Source: Gemmobacter sp.
GTDB lineage: Bacteria > Pseudomonadota > Alphaproteobacteria > Rhodobacterales > Rhodobacteraceae
NCBI GenBank assembly: GCA_030656535.1
Contig: JAUSPL010000405.1
Coordinates: forward strand, 1 to 10,809
DNA: 10,809 nt
Direction of reading: 5' to 3'
Shown: positions 1 to 8,067 of the stretch, in pieces
Layout of the letters: each line of letters opens with the position of its first letter
Numbering within the stretch: the first letter of the stretch is position 1
Program-made: the position numbers and the translations under genes
The notes under the pieces: generated by a model
Database searches by the model: none
What the model was told of the DNA's origin: nothing
Seen by the model: only the letters and a program-made list of their open reading frames with translations

Positions 1-636
1 AAAGATCACGGCCACCCCACGTTCACGGCAGGCCCGGATCAGCGTGTCCATCACCAGTTTCTGGGTGGTGACATCCAGCGCCGATGTTGGTTCGTCGGCA
101 ATGATCAGTTCCGGTTCGCAGGCCAGCGCTGCGGCGATTCCGATCCGCTGGCACATGCCGCCTGACAATTCCGACGGATAGGCACGGGCACGTTCGGCGG
201 GCAGGGCGATGCCGATCTGGTCCATGATGGTGATGATGCGGGCCAGTGCTGCCTTGCGGGTCAAACGGTCCTTGGCGTGTGCGCGCAGGATGTCGGACAG
301 CGTGTCGCCCACCCGGCGGATCGGGTTCAGCGCGGCTTTGGCGTTCTGGAACACCATTGCGATGCGCCCTCCGCGGATTTCGCGCATCCCCTGTTCTGGA
401 AGGGTCAGAAGGTCGGTTCCATCGAACCGGATGCTGCCACCCGAAATCCGCGCATTTGCGCCCAAGAGCCGCAGAACGGCCATTCCCGTCACAGATTTCC
501 CCGACCCGGATTGGCCGACCAGCGCCACACATTCCCCACGGCGCAGCGTCAGGCTGACCCCGCGCAACGCAGGCGTCACGCCGTTGGCACCATCAAAACC
601 AAGATGCAGAGTGTCGATTTCCAGCAGGTTTGTCAT
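1..636 (-). CDS. Dipeptide/oligopeptide-type ABC transporter ATP-binding protein (DppD-like), 3' end outside window
   Basis: This is the cytoplasmic ATPase that powers the importer encoded upstream. The 212 visible residues contain Walker A GQSGSGKS (41-48), the Q-loop glutamine in VFQN (Q97), the ABC signature LSGGM (157-161), Walker B ELIIADEP (176-183) and the D-loop SALD (185-188). The window ends just before the expected switch histidine and the C-terminal oligopeptide-transporter extension, so the gene is truncated by the window edge and not visibly broken. The ATG at 636-634 overlaps the TGA of the permease by one base (TGATG), which suggests translational coupling. The residue after LSGGM is Cys (LSGGMCQR), where Arg is usual in this family; this position varies and is probably harmless. 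A partner DppF-type ATPase would be expected further downstream but is not visible. Confidence 0.95.
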   Translation of the reverse strand, partial: MTNLLEIDTLHLGFDGANGVTPALRGVSLTLRRGECVALVGQSGSGKSVTGMAVLRLLGANARISGGSIRFDGTDLLTLPEQGMREIRGGRIAMVFQNAKAALNPIRRVGDTLSDILRAHAKDRLTRKAALARIITIMDQIGIALPAERARAYPSELSGGMCQRIGIAAALACEPELIIADEPTSALDVTTQKLVMDTLIRACRERGVAVIF

Positions 637-1478
637 CAGCTGCGCCGCCTTGGGTCCATGATGTCGCGGATGCCATCCCCCAAAAGCGAGAAACAGAACA
701 CAGAGAGCGCAAGTGCCGCGCCCGGGAACACCACGACCCACCAATGGCCGGAAATCATCACTGATGCGCCCTCTTGGATCATGATGCCCCATTCGGGGGT
801 CGGGGGGGCCACACCCAGACCGATGAAGGCCAGCCCCGCCGTGTTCAGGATGGCCCAGCCAAGGTTGAGCGAGATCTGCACGATGACCGGGGGCATGGCG
901 TTGGGGATCAGGAACCGAAACAGGATGCGCCCAAGCCCGTTGCCGTTGATGATGGCGGCCTCGACATAGCCTGCCTCGCGGCGCTGGGCGATTTCGGCGC
1001 GCATCAGGCGGAAATAAAACGGCAAGTTGATGATGGCGGTGGCAAGCACGATGGACTGCACCGAGTTGCCGAACACCGCCACCAAGGCCATGGCGGCGAC
1101 GAACAGCGGGAACGCCATCATGACGTCCACCACGCGCGCCAGAATTCGGTCCAGCACTCCGCCGACATAGCCCGACAGCGCGCCGACGGCTGTGCCGATC
1201 ACCGCAGACATGCCGACTGCGGCGATGGCGATGGCGAAATCCAGTCGGGCGGCGGTGACCACACGGGAAAAGATGTCGCGCCCAAGATGGTCCGTGCCAA
1301 ACCAGTTCGCAGCAGAGGGCGGCACCAGCACTGCGCGCAGGTTGGTGGACAACGGATCATGCGGCACAACATAGGGCCCGATAACAGCGATGATCATCAA
1401 GGCGACGATCAGCACCCCGGCCAGTGCGGTGACAAAGTTGCGTTTCAAGATAAAGCGGACGTCGGCGGCAAGGGTCAT
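636..1478 (-). CDS. ABC transporter permease, DppC type
   Basis: This 280-residue inner-membrane protein is one of the two permease subunits of a peptide/nickel-type (family 5) importer. It shows the DppC layout: a first membrane segment at about 16-38, the hallmark GTDHLGRDIFSR (61-72), then about five more hydrophobic segments. The cytoplasmic EAA loop, which docks on the ATPase, runs from about 172 to 193 (VEAAIINGNGLGR, then FLIPN). Length fits the family. The ATG at 1478 is preceded by AAAGGG (1491-1486) at 7-nt spacing, and only 4 nt separate it from the stop of the upstream permease. It overlaps the ATPase start by one base, so the three transport genes are read as a unit. The transported substrate cannot be told from the permease. 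Confidence 0.96.
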   Translation of the reverse strand: MTLAADVRFILKRNFVTALAGVLIVALMIIAVIGPYVVPHDPLSTNLRAVLVPPSAANWFGTDHLGRDIFSRVVTAARLDFAIAIAAVGMSAVIGTAVGALSGYVGGVLDRILARVVDVMMAFPLFVAAMALVAVFGNSVQSIVLATAIINLPFYFRLMRAEIAQRREAGYVEAAIINGNGLGRILFRFLIPNAMPPVIVQISLNLGWAILNTAGLAFIGLGVAPPTPEWGIMIQEGASVMISGHWWVVVFPGAALALSVFCFSLLGDGIRDIMDPRRRS

Positions 1479-1482
1479 GGCT

Positions 1483-2511
1483 TCACCCTTTCAGCTTGTA
1501 GCGCGGGTCGATGGCCGCAGACAGGATGTCGATCAGCAGCGTCATCAGGACGAACATCACCGCGACAATCAGCACAAATGCCTGAATCGGGGCATAGTCC
1601 AGCGACATCAGCGAATTGACCGCATAGGCACCAATGCCTGGCCATGCGAACAGCTTCTCGATCATCACATTCGCGCCGATCATGGTGGACAGAACCATGC
1701 CCATCGTGGCCAGGACCGGCAACATCGCGTTGGGCAGCGCATATTGCAGCACGACCTTTGTGCGCGACAGGCCAAAGGCGTTTGCAGCCAGCACATAGTC
1801 GCTGTCCAGCGCGTCAATCATGGCACCGCGCATCATGCGCAACAGGGGCGCTATCGCAAAGATCGCCATGGATGTCGCAGGCATCAACATCTTGCCCAAC
1901 GCGGTCCAGAACAGCGACGAATCGCGCGTCAGGATCGCGTCCACGGTGGCAAACCCGGTGATGGGGATTGGTGGAATCATCATCGCAGGCCAGCGGCCGA
2001 TAGGTTCGGATGTGATCCCCCACCTGAAGTAAAAGAAATAGATCAGCAGCAGCCCGAAAAAGAAAACCGGCATGGCGGCAGCAAACGACGACAGCACCCG
2101 ACAGACCTGATCAAACCACGTGTTGCGCCAGATCGCAGCTGCAATCCCAAGCGGAAGGGACACCACGATCGCGATCACGAAGGCCATCGCGGCAAGCTCC
2201 AGCGTGGCGGGCAAACGCACCGCAAAATCCGAAAGCACCGGCTGTCCGGTCTGGAGTGAATAGCCGAAGTCACCCTCGGCGATCTGGCCCAGATAGATGC
2301 CGAATTGTTCGATGACCGTCCGGTCCAGCCCCAGATCACGGCGGATCTGCTCGATCTCGGCAGGTCCGGCCGATGGGCTAGTGGCGTATTGGATCGCGGG
2401 ATCCCCCGGCAAGGCGCGGATCAGGACAAAGGTGACAACCAAGACGCCAAACAGCACCGGAAGGGCGCTCCAGCAACGAGATAGGATGGCGCGAAGCATC
2501 GGACTGCGCAT
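1483..2511 (-). CDS. ABC transporter permease, DppB type
   Basis: This 342-residue inner-membrane permease is the partner of the DppC-type subunit. Residues 15-35 form the first membrane segment, followed by the DppB-style periplasmic stretch (IRALPGDPA, 31-39; DLGLDRTVIEQF, about 59-70; GDFGYSL, about 80-86). About five further membrane segments follow, with the EAA loop at about 234-266 (AANAFGLSRTKVVLQYALPN) and the family C-terminus DPRYKLKG. The frame is open upstream to 2625, but the start is placed at the ATG at 2511. GGAAAG (2523-2518) lies 6 nt before it, homology to DppB proteins begins here, and the upstream extension is polar and runs into the stem-loop at 2625-2648. A PIPITGF loop before segment four, as in many family members, explains the slightly long length. 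Confidence 0.95.
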   Translation of the reverse strand: MRSPMLRAILSRCWSALPVLFGVLVVTFVLIRALPGDPAIQYATSPSAGPAEIEQIRRDLGLDRTVIEQFGIYLGQIAEGDFGYSLQTGQPVLSDFAVRLPATLELAAMAFVIAIVVSLPLGIAAAIWRNTWFDQVCRVLSSFAAAMPVFFFGLLLIYFFYFRWGITSEPIGRWPAMMIPPIPITGFATVDAILTRDSSLFWTALGKMLMPATSMAIFAIAPLLRMMRGAMIDALDSDYVLAANAFGLSRTKVVLQYALPNAMLPVLATMGMVLSTMIGANVMIEKLFAWPGIGAYAVNSLMSLDYAPIQAFVLIVAVMFVLMTLLIDILSAAIDPRYKLKG

Positions 2512-2624
2512 AGCGATCTTTCCAGTTGGCCGCTGGCACAGGAATACCTGTCCGGGCCGCAGCGTAAGGCGGACCAGCTGCAGATCATCCAGTGACGGAT
2601 GGCGTGCAGTGCTGGGGTGGAACA

Positions 2625-2648
2625 CGGGGGCGCGCGATGGCGCCCCCG
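2625..2648 (-). promoter_or_regulatory. GC-rich stem-loop between binding protein and permease genes
   Basis: A perfect 9-bp inverted repeat, CGGGGGCGC (2625-2633) and GCGCCCCCG (2640-2648), encloses a 6-nt loop. It lies in the 158-nt gap between the binding-protein stop (2670) and the permease start (2511). No T-run follows it in the direction of transcription (GTGTTCCACCCC), so it is not a classical intrinsic terminator. A known role for such hairpins after binding-protein genes is to protect the upstream mRNA from 3' exonucleases or to cause partial termination, giving more binding protein than permease. That role is inferred here. Confidence 0.65.
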
Positions 2649-2669
2649 CAAACGATGATCAAAGTTGCA

Positions 2670-4289
2670 TCAGGCCTTCTTGTCCAGATGCCGCAGTTCC
2701 AGCGAGCGGTGGAACATATAGGTGTACCCCGACATCGCAGGTGAAACCACGGTGTCTTGGAACGCAGACCACAGCGGAATGACCGGGACTTCGGTCCGGG
2801 CCAGCTCGATCATCCGCATGACCAACGCGTCATATTTTGCCTGATCGGTTTCCCAGCGCGCATCCGCCACGATCTGGACCATTTCCGGGCTTTCATATGA
2901 CCCAAAGTTCCAGCGCGTGCCGCCTTGATAGAAGATCCGGAAGAAATAGTCCGGGCTGCGCAGCCAGGCGCCGGCGTTGGCGATAAACAGCGGCAGCTTC
3001 TTTTCGGTCAGCAAGGTGCCCATCTGGCCTGATGGAACCTTGTCGATCGTGACCTTGATACCGATCTTGCCAAGGGCCTCTTGCATCAAGATCGCCACCG
3101 GCTCGCCCACGGTCACATCGTCTGCGTCGATCGAGAAGGTGGTTTCAAACCCGTCCGGAAACCCTGCTTCGGCCAGCAGCGCCTTGGCTTTGTCCAGATC
3201 CTGGCTGTAGGGCAGCGGCGACGGCCATTGCGTGCTGGTGACTTCGGCCGGGCCGCCGAACATCGGGTTGCCACGTCCGTACAGAACTGCCTCGAACATG
3301 TCCTGATAAGGGACTGAAAAGGCAATCGCCTGGCGCACCTTCATGTTGTCGAAGGGGGCGATCAGGTTGTTCATTGCAATGTAGGTCACGGTCGCCGGGT
3401 TCGCGATCCCCAGAACCTTCACCTTGCCAGCTTCCATCAGATCCTTGACGTCGCGTCCCGGAAGATCGCGGACAAGATCGGCCTCGCCACGTTCGGCCGC
3501 CAGACGACGCGAGGCCGCCTGCGGGACGATCTGATACAGAATGCGGTCATCCGGCACCCGGTCGCCGTTTTTCCATTCGGCAAACGGCTCGAGTACGAAC
3601 TGCTGGCCTGCCTGATATTGACCCATCTTGAACGGCCCGCCGCCTGCGACGTTGTTCTTGAGCCATTCGGTGGCCCAAGGGTCTTCGGCGGTGACATGTT
3701 CCTTGGCCAGCTTTGAATTGATGATGGCGGGGAATAGCAGCGCAAGGTTGGGCAAGGTGAAACGGTCAGCCTTGGGCACCGTCACCGTGATCGTCATCGG
3801 ATCGACGACAACGAACTGGGCCGGGTCGGTCATCGACCCTGTTCCCATCTGGTTCTTGGCCGTGGTCACATTGACCGCGCGGTCCAGCGACCATTTCACA
3901 TCCTCGGCCGTGACCGGGGATCCGTCATGGAATACCGCGCCTTCGCGCATCTTGAAGGTGATGGTTGCCCCATCTTCCGACACGGTCCAGCTTTCGGCGG
4001 CCTGCGGAACCAGGTTGTCATAGTCATAGATATAGGCGTCGTCCTGGCCTTCGCCGTCCAAAGCCATCTGGCCAAAGGTGATCAGTCGGTCGTAGACTTT
4101 CCAGGTGATGTTCACCGAAGGGATGTTATAGCCCGTGCCTGCCGGGTCAAAGGTGTTCGGGGCGCCTTCGGCCAGCACCCGGATCACGTTTGCGCCCTGC
4201 GCCCGCGCAAGCCTTGGGTGAAAGGCCAATCCAAAAGCCGCCGCTCCGCCCAGAGCGAGGCCAGTTCCAAGAAAATCCCGTCTTTGCAT
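2670..4289 (-). CDS. Family 5 ABC substrate-binding protein with Tat signal
   Basis: This 539-residue periplasmic receptor captures the substrate and delivers it to the permeases. The N-terminus is a twin-arginine (Tat) signal: QRRDFLG (2-8), a hydrophobic Ala/Gly/Leu core, and a likely cut after ARA near residue 30. The mature part has the SBP_bac_5 pattern: YDRLITF (66-72), LVPQAAESW (93-101), then FKMREGAVFHDGSPVTAEDV (112-131, with VKWSLDRA after it). The later stretch MKVRQAIAFSV (316-326) is also typical. Length is usual. The frame extends to 4379, but ATG 4289 is chosen because the signal peptide begins there and AGGG (4300-4297) lies 7 nt upstream. It follows hyuB after 53 nt. Families with this fold bind peptides, nickel complexes, opines, sugars and other compounds, so the ligand is unknown. 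Tat export implies that it folds before crossing the membrane. Confidence 0.95.
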   Translation of the reverse strand: MQRRDFLGTGLALGGAAAFGLAFHPRLARAQGANVIRVLAEGAPNTFDPAGTGYNIPSVNITWKVYDRLITFGQMALDGEGQDDAYIYDYDNLVPQAAESWTVSEDGATITFKMREGAVFHDGSPVTAEDVKWSLDRAVNVTTAKNQMGTGSMTDPAQFVVVDPMTITVTVPKADRFTLPNLALLFPAIINSKLAKEHVTAEDPWATEWLKNNVAGGGPFKMGQYQAGQQFVLEPFAEWKNGDRVPDDRILYQIVPQAASRRLAAERGEADLVRDLPGRDVKDLMEAGKVKVLGIANPATVTYIAMNNLIAPFDNMKVRQAIAFSVPYQDMFEAVLYGRGNPMFGGPAEVTSTQWPSPLPYSQDLDKAKALLAEAGFPDGFETTFSIDADDVTVGEPVAILMQEALGKIGIKVTIDKVPSGQMGTLLTEKKLPLFIANAGAWLRSPDYFFRIFYQGGTRWNFGSYESPEMVQIVADARWETDQAKYDALVMRMIELARTEVPVIPLWSAFQDTVVSPAMSGYTYMFHRSLELRHLDKKA

Positions 4290-4342
4290 TTTGGTACCCT
4301 GTCCTGTTGGTTGATATTCAGTTTCTTGTCGTAAGGAACTTG

Positions 4343-5944
4343 TCAATCGACGGGCAGGCCATAACCGCCGCCGCCGCAACTGGTGACCACGACCAGATCG
4401 TCTTTGCCGATCTGGACATTCTGTTTGCCGCGCAAGGGTTGCACCGTGCCATCGGCATGTTCGATGCGGGCCTCGAACAGGGCCCCCGCCTCGCCGCCTT
4501 GCAGGCCATAAGGCGGCACCACAGCACGTTCAAACATCGTGGTCACAGTGGTTTCCACACCGCGCATCCGGTAGGCGCGTATGATCCCGTCGCCGCCCCG
4601 GTGGTGGCCCGCGCCACCCGACCCGCGACGTATCTTCTGGTATTCTACGGTGATCGGGTATTCGGTTTCGATCACTTCGGCAGGGGTGTTCATCACGTTC
4701 GCCAGATGCACGCGGGTCGACGCCATCCCATCGCGGTCGATGCGGGCACCTTCTCCTCCGGGGTGAACCTCATAAAAGGTGGCGATCCCCTGATCGGTGC
4801 GGGTGCCAAAGATCACGAGCCCCGCAGTCGTCGGCCCCCCCGCGCTGAGTTGCGCGGCGGCGACCGGCGTCAGCGCATGAAAGATCGCGTCGGCCAGGCG
4901 CTGGCAGGTTTCGTGGTTGCCGCCCACCACCGGCTTGTCGTCCGGCGCGTCGGCGATCGAACCGGGCCGTGTGATAACCTGCAATGGGCGATAGCAACCG
5001 CCCGAGGGCTGGATGTCGGGGCCATAAAGCGCCTTCATGACATAGAACGCGGCTGCCCCGGCAATGAACCGGGTTGTGTTGATCGGGCCGGGAACCGCGT
5101 CCGCGCTGTCGGAAAAGTCAAAGCTCGCGGTGTCTTCGTTGATCGTCACGGTGACGCGGATCGGCACCGGCGCGCCGCCATGACCATCATCGTCCATCCA
5201 GTCTTCACCGGAATAGACCCCATTGGGAATGGCGCTGATCGCGTCCTTCATCTGGCGTTCTGCGCGGTCATGGATTGCCTCGAACGCCGCGGTCAACCAG
5301 TTGGTGCTGTGGCGCTGTGCAAGCTCATCCAGCCGTCGGGCCGCCACGGTGGTCGCGGCGATCTGGGCCAGAATGTCGCCCTTGCGTTCCGCCGGGCCGC
5401 GCACGTTGGCCAGGATCAGCGCCAGCTTTTCATCATCCATGACGTCGCCCGCGACAAGCCGCGTTGGCGGCATCCGCAGACCCTCGGCCCAGGCATCACG
5501 GGCACCGGCGAAATAGCTGCCAGGCATGGCGCCGCCGACATCGGCCCAATGCGCGAGACTGACCGCAAAGGCATAGAGGATGCCGTCGCGGTACACCGGG
5601 CGGATCAGCTTTACGTCGGGCAGGTGGTTGCCGCCGACCTCGGGCAGGTTGACGATCCAGACATCGCCGGGGGCAAGGCGGTCAGCACCGACCCGGGCCA
5701 GGAACTCGCGCACCGTAAAGCTGAGCACGCCCAGGTGGACCGGCACATCCGCGCCTTGCGCGACCAGATAGCCCTGTGAATCGGTCAGGGCAGAAGAATG
5801 GTCCCCTGCCTCGCGCAGCAAGGGCGACCGGGCGGCACGCATCACGACCATCGACATTTCTTCGGCGATGGCGGTCAGGGCGTTGCGAACGACTTCCAGC
5901 GAGACCGGGTCGATTGTGACGGGCATGGGGCTTGTGTTTTTCAC
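4343..5944 (-). CDS. hyuB: HyuB-type subunit of N-methylhydantoinase/oxoprolinase/carboxylase family
   Basis: This is the HyuB (Hydantoinase_B) subunit of an ATP-dependent enzyme that opens cyclic amides such as hydantoins or 5-oxoproline. Related complexes carboxylate acetone or acetophenone. Numbered from the ATG at 5926 (527 residues), family marks are IDPVSLEVVRNAL (5-17), DHSSALTDSQGYL (42-54), PVHLG (62-66), GGNHLPD (98-104), AHWADVGG (125-132), GGNHET (335-340), EYPITVEY (422-429), GSGGAGHHRGG (435-445) and the terminal GGGGYG (518-523). The start is ambiguous. The given GTG (5944-5942) overlaps the hyuA stop as GTGA and has GAGG 7 nt upstream (533 residues). The ATG at 5926 has no clear ribosome site but starts closer to the family core. 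The usual N-D-P after the GDV-type strand is N-L-P here (93-95). Physical coupling to hyuA supports a heteromeric complex. The substrate is unassigned. Confidence 0.93.
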   Translation of the reverse strand: MKNTSPMPVTIDPVSLEVVRNALTAIAEEMSMVVMRAARSPLLREAGDHSSALTDSQGYLVAQGADVPVHLGVLSFTVREFLARVGADRLAPGDVWIVNLPEVGGNHLPDVKLIRPVYRDGILYAFAVSLAHWADVGGAMPGSYFAGARDAWAEGLRMPPTRLVAGDVMDDEKLALILANVRGPAERKGDILAQIAATTVAARRLDELAQRHSTNWLTAAFEAIHDRAERQMKDAISAIPNGVYSGEDWMDDDGHGGAPVPIRVTVTINEDTASFDFSDSADAVPGPINTTRFIAGAAAFYVMKALYGPDIQPSGGCYRPLQVITRPGSIADAPDDKPVVGGNHETCQRLADAIFHALTPVAAAQLSAGGPTTAGLVIFGTRTDQGIATFYEVHPGGEGARIDRDGMASTRVHLANVMNTPAEVIETEYPITVEYQKIRRGSGGAGHHRGGDGIIRAYRMRGVETTVTTMFERAVVPPYGLQGGEAGALFEARIEHADGTVQPLRGKQNVQIGKDDLVVVTSCGGGGYGLPVD

Positions 5945-7959
5945 AGGCGGACCTCGATGGTCAGGTTTCCGGCGGCGTCTGCGGTGACGCGGTCGCCGGG
6001 GGGAATTACGGTGGTGGACCAAGCGTCTTCGACGATCAGCGGGCCATCTTGAGGTTGGCCGGGGGGCAGGCTGTCGCGGTCCAGCACAGACACCTCAACC
6101 GCTTCGCCGGATTCAAAAACCATGCGTCGGGTGCCTTGTACAATGGTCGCGCTGCTTGGTGTCTTGTCGGGGCGGGCTTGTGGGGCGGTTTCGGGTGCAA
6201 GGACCTCGATACGCAAAGACGCAAGTTCCCACGCTTCGCCTGTGGCGTAACCGTAAAGCGCCCGGTGGGCCGCGTCGAATTGTGCGCCAAGCGCAGCGGG
6301 GTCGGCCAGATTGGGGCCCTCGATCGGGGTCTCATAGCTTTGACCGCTGTACCGGATGCCTGCGGTGTGGCGAACAACCAGCCCGTCGCGGGGGTGCCCG
6401 GCATTGACCAGGGCCGCCGCCAGTTCGGCGGTCTGGTCTGCCAAAAGCGCATCCAGCCCGGCCTGATCCCATGCGCCGGACTTCATGCCTACGGTGGTCT
6501 GGCGTGAATAGCTCATGACCGCTTCGACGCATCCCAGGGCGGAAAAGCCTGACGAGAAAGCCGGAACCACGATCCGGGCGATGCCGCACAGACGCGCCAC
6601 TTCGACCGCGTGCATCGGGCCTGCACCGCCAAACGCGATCATGTCGAATTGCCGCAAATCCAACCCGCGCTCAACTGTCGCGCGGCGCAGGGCGCGCGCC
6701 ATGTTTGCATGGACCACGCGGGCGATGCCGCTGGCGGCCTGATCAACGCTGAATCTCATGGCATCGGCCAGCGGCTTGATTGCCGCAGTGGCGTGTTCGG
6801 CAGACAGGGTGATTGACCCGCCCAGCGTACGCGTTGGGTTCAGATAGCCCATCAACATGTCCGCATCGGACACGGTGGGCAAAGTGCCACCCTTGCCATA
6901 GCAGGCCGGACCGGGTCTTGCGCCCGCGCTTTCCGGGCCGACCATCAGCGCCCCGGCCACAAGGCGGGCAATAGATCCGCCGCCCGCCCCGATCGAATCA
7001 ACGGCGACCATCGGCATCCGTATGCGTTGGCCACCCAGATCACGGTTGACGGAAATCTGCGCCCGCTGGTCCACGATCAGGCAGACATCGGTGGTGGTGC
7101 CGCCCATGTCAAAGGTGATGGCGTGGCTCATGTTCAGGTCAGCAGCGATGCGGCAGGACGCGGCCACCCCGGCGGCAGGCCCCGACATCGCCAGCATCAG
7201 CGGTCGTTCCGCGATCAATGCCGGAGAGGCCATTCCCGAGGCGGAATGCATAAGATGCAGGCGGCTCGCGTCTGGCTTGCGGTCGGCCAGCAGGCCCAGA
7301 TGATGCTTTATCTTCGCCATCATCATCGCGTTCAGCACGGTGGTGTTCATGCGCTCGTATTCGCGGAACTCGGGGCTGACCTCATGCGACAGCGAAACAT
7401 GCGCGATGACCTTGCGCAGCGCCTGACCCAAGCGACGTTCGTGGTCAGTGTTGCGAAATGAATGCAGCAGGCAGACCGCCACAGTGTCCACGCCGCTTGC
7501 CTGCACCTCGGCAACCACGCGGGCGATGTCAGCGTCGGTCAGTTCGGTAACGACCCGGCCTTCATGGTCCAGTCTTTCAACAGCTTCAAACCGCAGCGAG
7601 GCCGGGACAAGGGGCTGCGGGCGCGGGGCCAGATCCATACGGTAAAGGTTGCGGCGCGATCCCCGCGCGACCTCGATCGTGTCGGAAAACCCCGCCGTCG
7701 CGATCAGGGCGCAGGGCCGCCAGCGCGATTCCACGATGTCGTTGGTGACAATGGTGGTACCATGAACAATCTCGGCCACTTCGGGCCAGGTCAGGCCAAC
7801 GGCCGCGATGGCGTCCAGAATTGCGTTGACGGGCTGTTGCGGTTGGCTTGGAACCTTGGCCGTGCGTTGGGTGCCGCCGCCCGTGGGCAGCGTGGGGGGG
7901 ACGGCGATAACGTCCGTGAAGGTGCCGCCAATGTCGATGCCCAGTCGCCAGCCTGTCAC
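5941..7959 (-). CDS. hyuA: HyuA-type ATPase subunit of N-methylhydantoinase/oxoprolinase/carboxylase family
   Basis: This 672-residue cytoplasmic subunit binds and hydrolyses ATP to activate the substrate, working with HyuB. Residues 9-16 (DIGGTFTD) are the first phosphate-binding loop of the actin-like fold. HGTTIVTN (66-73), the second loop FDMGGTTTDV (283-292), IGAGGGS (324-330), RPGPACYGKGG (348-358) and IAFGGAGPMHA (441-451) follow, then a C-terminal Hydant_A_C-like part with YSGQSYE (537-543). The order and length match Hydant_A_N, Hydantoinase_A and a C-terminal domain. The start is taken as GTG at 7959: GGGAG (7972-7968) lies 8 nt upstream and the family core begins at once (MTGWRLGIDIGG). 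An ATG at 8007 is in frame, but it would add 16 atypical residues and uses up the promoter-proximal leader. It is the first gene of the left operon. No small AcxC-like third subunit is seen, which argues against acetone carboxylase. Confidence 0.94.
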   Translation of the reverse strand: MTGWRLGIDIGGTFTDVIAVPPTLPTGGGTQRTAKVPSQPQQPVNAILDAIAAVGLTWPEVAEIVHGTTIVTNDIVESRWRPCALIATAGFSDTIEVARGSRRNLYRMDLAPRPQPLVPASLRFEAVERLDHEGRVVTELTDADIARVVAEVQASGVDTVAVCLLHSFRNTDHERRLGQALRKVIAHVSLSHEVSPEFREYERMNTTVLNAMMMAKIKHHLGLLADRKPDASRLHLMHSASGMASPALIAERPLMLAMSGPAAGVAASCRIAADLNMSHAITFDMGGTTTDVCLIVDQRAQISVNRDLGGQRIRMPMVAVDSIGAGGGSIARLVAGALMVGPESAGARPGPACYGKGGTLPTVSDADMLMGYLNPTRTLGGSITLSAEHATAAIKPLADAMRFSVDQAASGIARVVHANMARALRRATVERGLDLRQFDMIAFGGAGPMHAVEVARLCGIARIVVPAFSSGFSALGCVEAVMSYSRQTTVGMKSGAWDQAGLDALLADQTAELAAALVNAGHPRDGLVVRHTAGIRYSGQSYETPIEGPNLADPAALGAQFDAAHRALYGYATGEAWELASLRIEVLAPETAPQARPDKTPSSATIVQGTRRMVFESGEAVEVSVLDRDSLPPGQPQDGPLIVEDAWSTTVIPPGDRVTADAAGNLTIEVRL
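5952..5955 (-). promoter_or_regulatory. Shine-Dalgarno site supporting a GTG start of hyuB
   Basis: GAGG lies inside the last codons of hyuA, 7 nt before the GTG at 5944-5942. That GTG overlaps the hyuA TGA in a GTGA arrangement, typical of translational coupling. The alternative ATG at 5926 is preceded by AAAACACAAGCCCC, which has no match to the anti-SD. Confidence 0.5.
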
Positions 7960-7989
7960 GTCCTGCTCTCCCACTTGAATTTCGAAATA

Positions 7990-8004
7990 CGGAAGAATAT
8001 TCCG
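7990..8004. promoter_or_regulatory. Dyad CGGAA-N5-TTCCG, possible operator at the hyu transcription start
   Basis: A perfect 5-bp-arm inverted repeat (CGGAA 7990-7994, TTCCG 8000-8004) contains the self-complementary core GAATATTC (7995-8002). It lies just downstream of the start site predicted for the hyu promoter, where a bound repressor would block transcription. The arms are short and the match could be chance. Confidence 0.35.
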
Positions 8005-8012
8005 CAAAATGC

Positions 8013-8041
8013 AATATTCGCATGGTGGCGCAATCTGTCAA
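8013..8041 (-). promoter_or_regulatory. Candidate sigma-70-type promoter of the hyu operon
   Basis: On the minus strand a perfect -35 hexamer TTGACA (8041-8036) is followed after exactly 17 bp by AATATT (8018-8013), which matches 4 of 6 bases of TATAAT. This would start transcription near 8006 and give a leader of roughly 47 nt before the hyuA GTG. TATTGC (8016-8011), at 19-bp spacing, is a weaker alternative -10. The prediction rests on sequence pattern only. Confidence 0.5.
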
Positions 8042-8067
8042 CCACGAAAACCCCATCGCCGCCAAAC

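Noticed and set aside
23..532. Minus-strand frame of 169 codons at the left end
   Set aside because: It is out of frame with the ABC ATPase, whose Walker A, signature and Walker B motifs occupy the correct frame over the same bases.
774..2259. Overlapping plus-strand frames (774-1619 and 1390-2259)
   Set aside because: Both are antisense to the two permeases; the His/Gln/Asp/Gly-rich translations are typical of the reverse complement of hydrophobic GC-rich genes.
2512..2625. N-terminal extension of the DppB-type permease to ATG 2625
   Set aside because: The extension is polar and unlike family N-termini, overlaps the stem-loop, and a good ribosome site precedes ATG 2511.
4290..4346. Internal promoter before the binding-protein gene (TTGACA at 4346-4341, minus)
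   Set aside because: The -35 match is perfect, but no acceptable -10 lies 16-18 bp downstream (AACTGA at 17), and the hexamer overlaps the hyuB stop codon.
4190..5779. Long plus-strand open frame of 529 codons opposite hyuB
   Set aside because: It is antisense to a gene with clear HyuB motifs. Its product is rich in Arg, His and Gly and resembles no family, as expected for a GC-rich shadow frame.
5941..7959. Identification of HyuAB as acetone carboxylase
   Set aside because: The AcxC-like small subunit is not present beside the genes, and the HyuA and HyuB lengths fit the hydantoinase/oxoprolinase type better.
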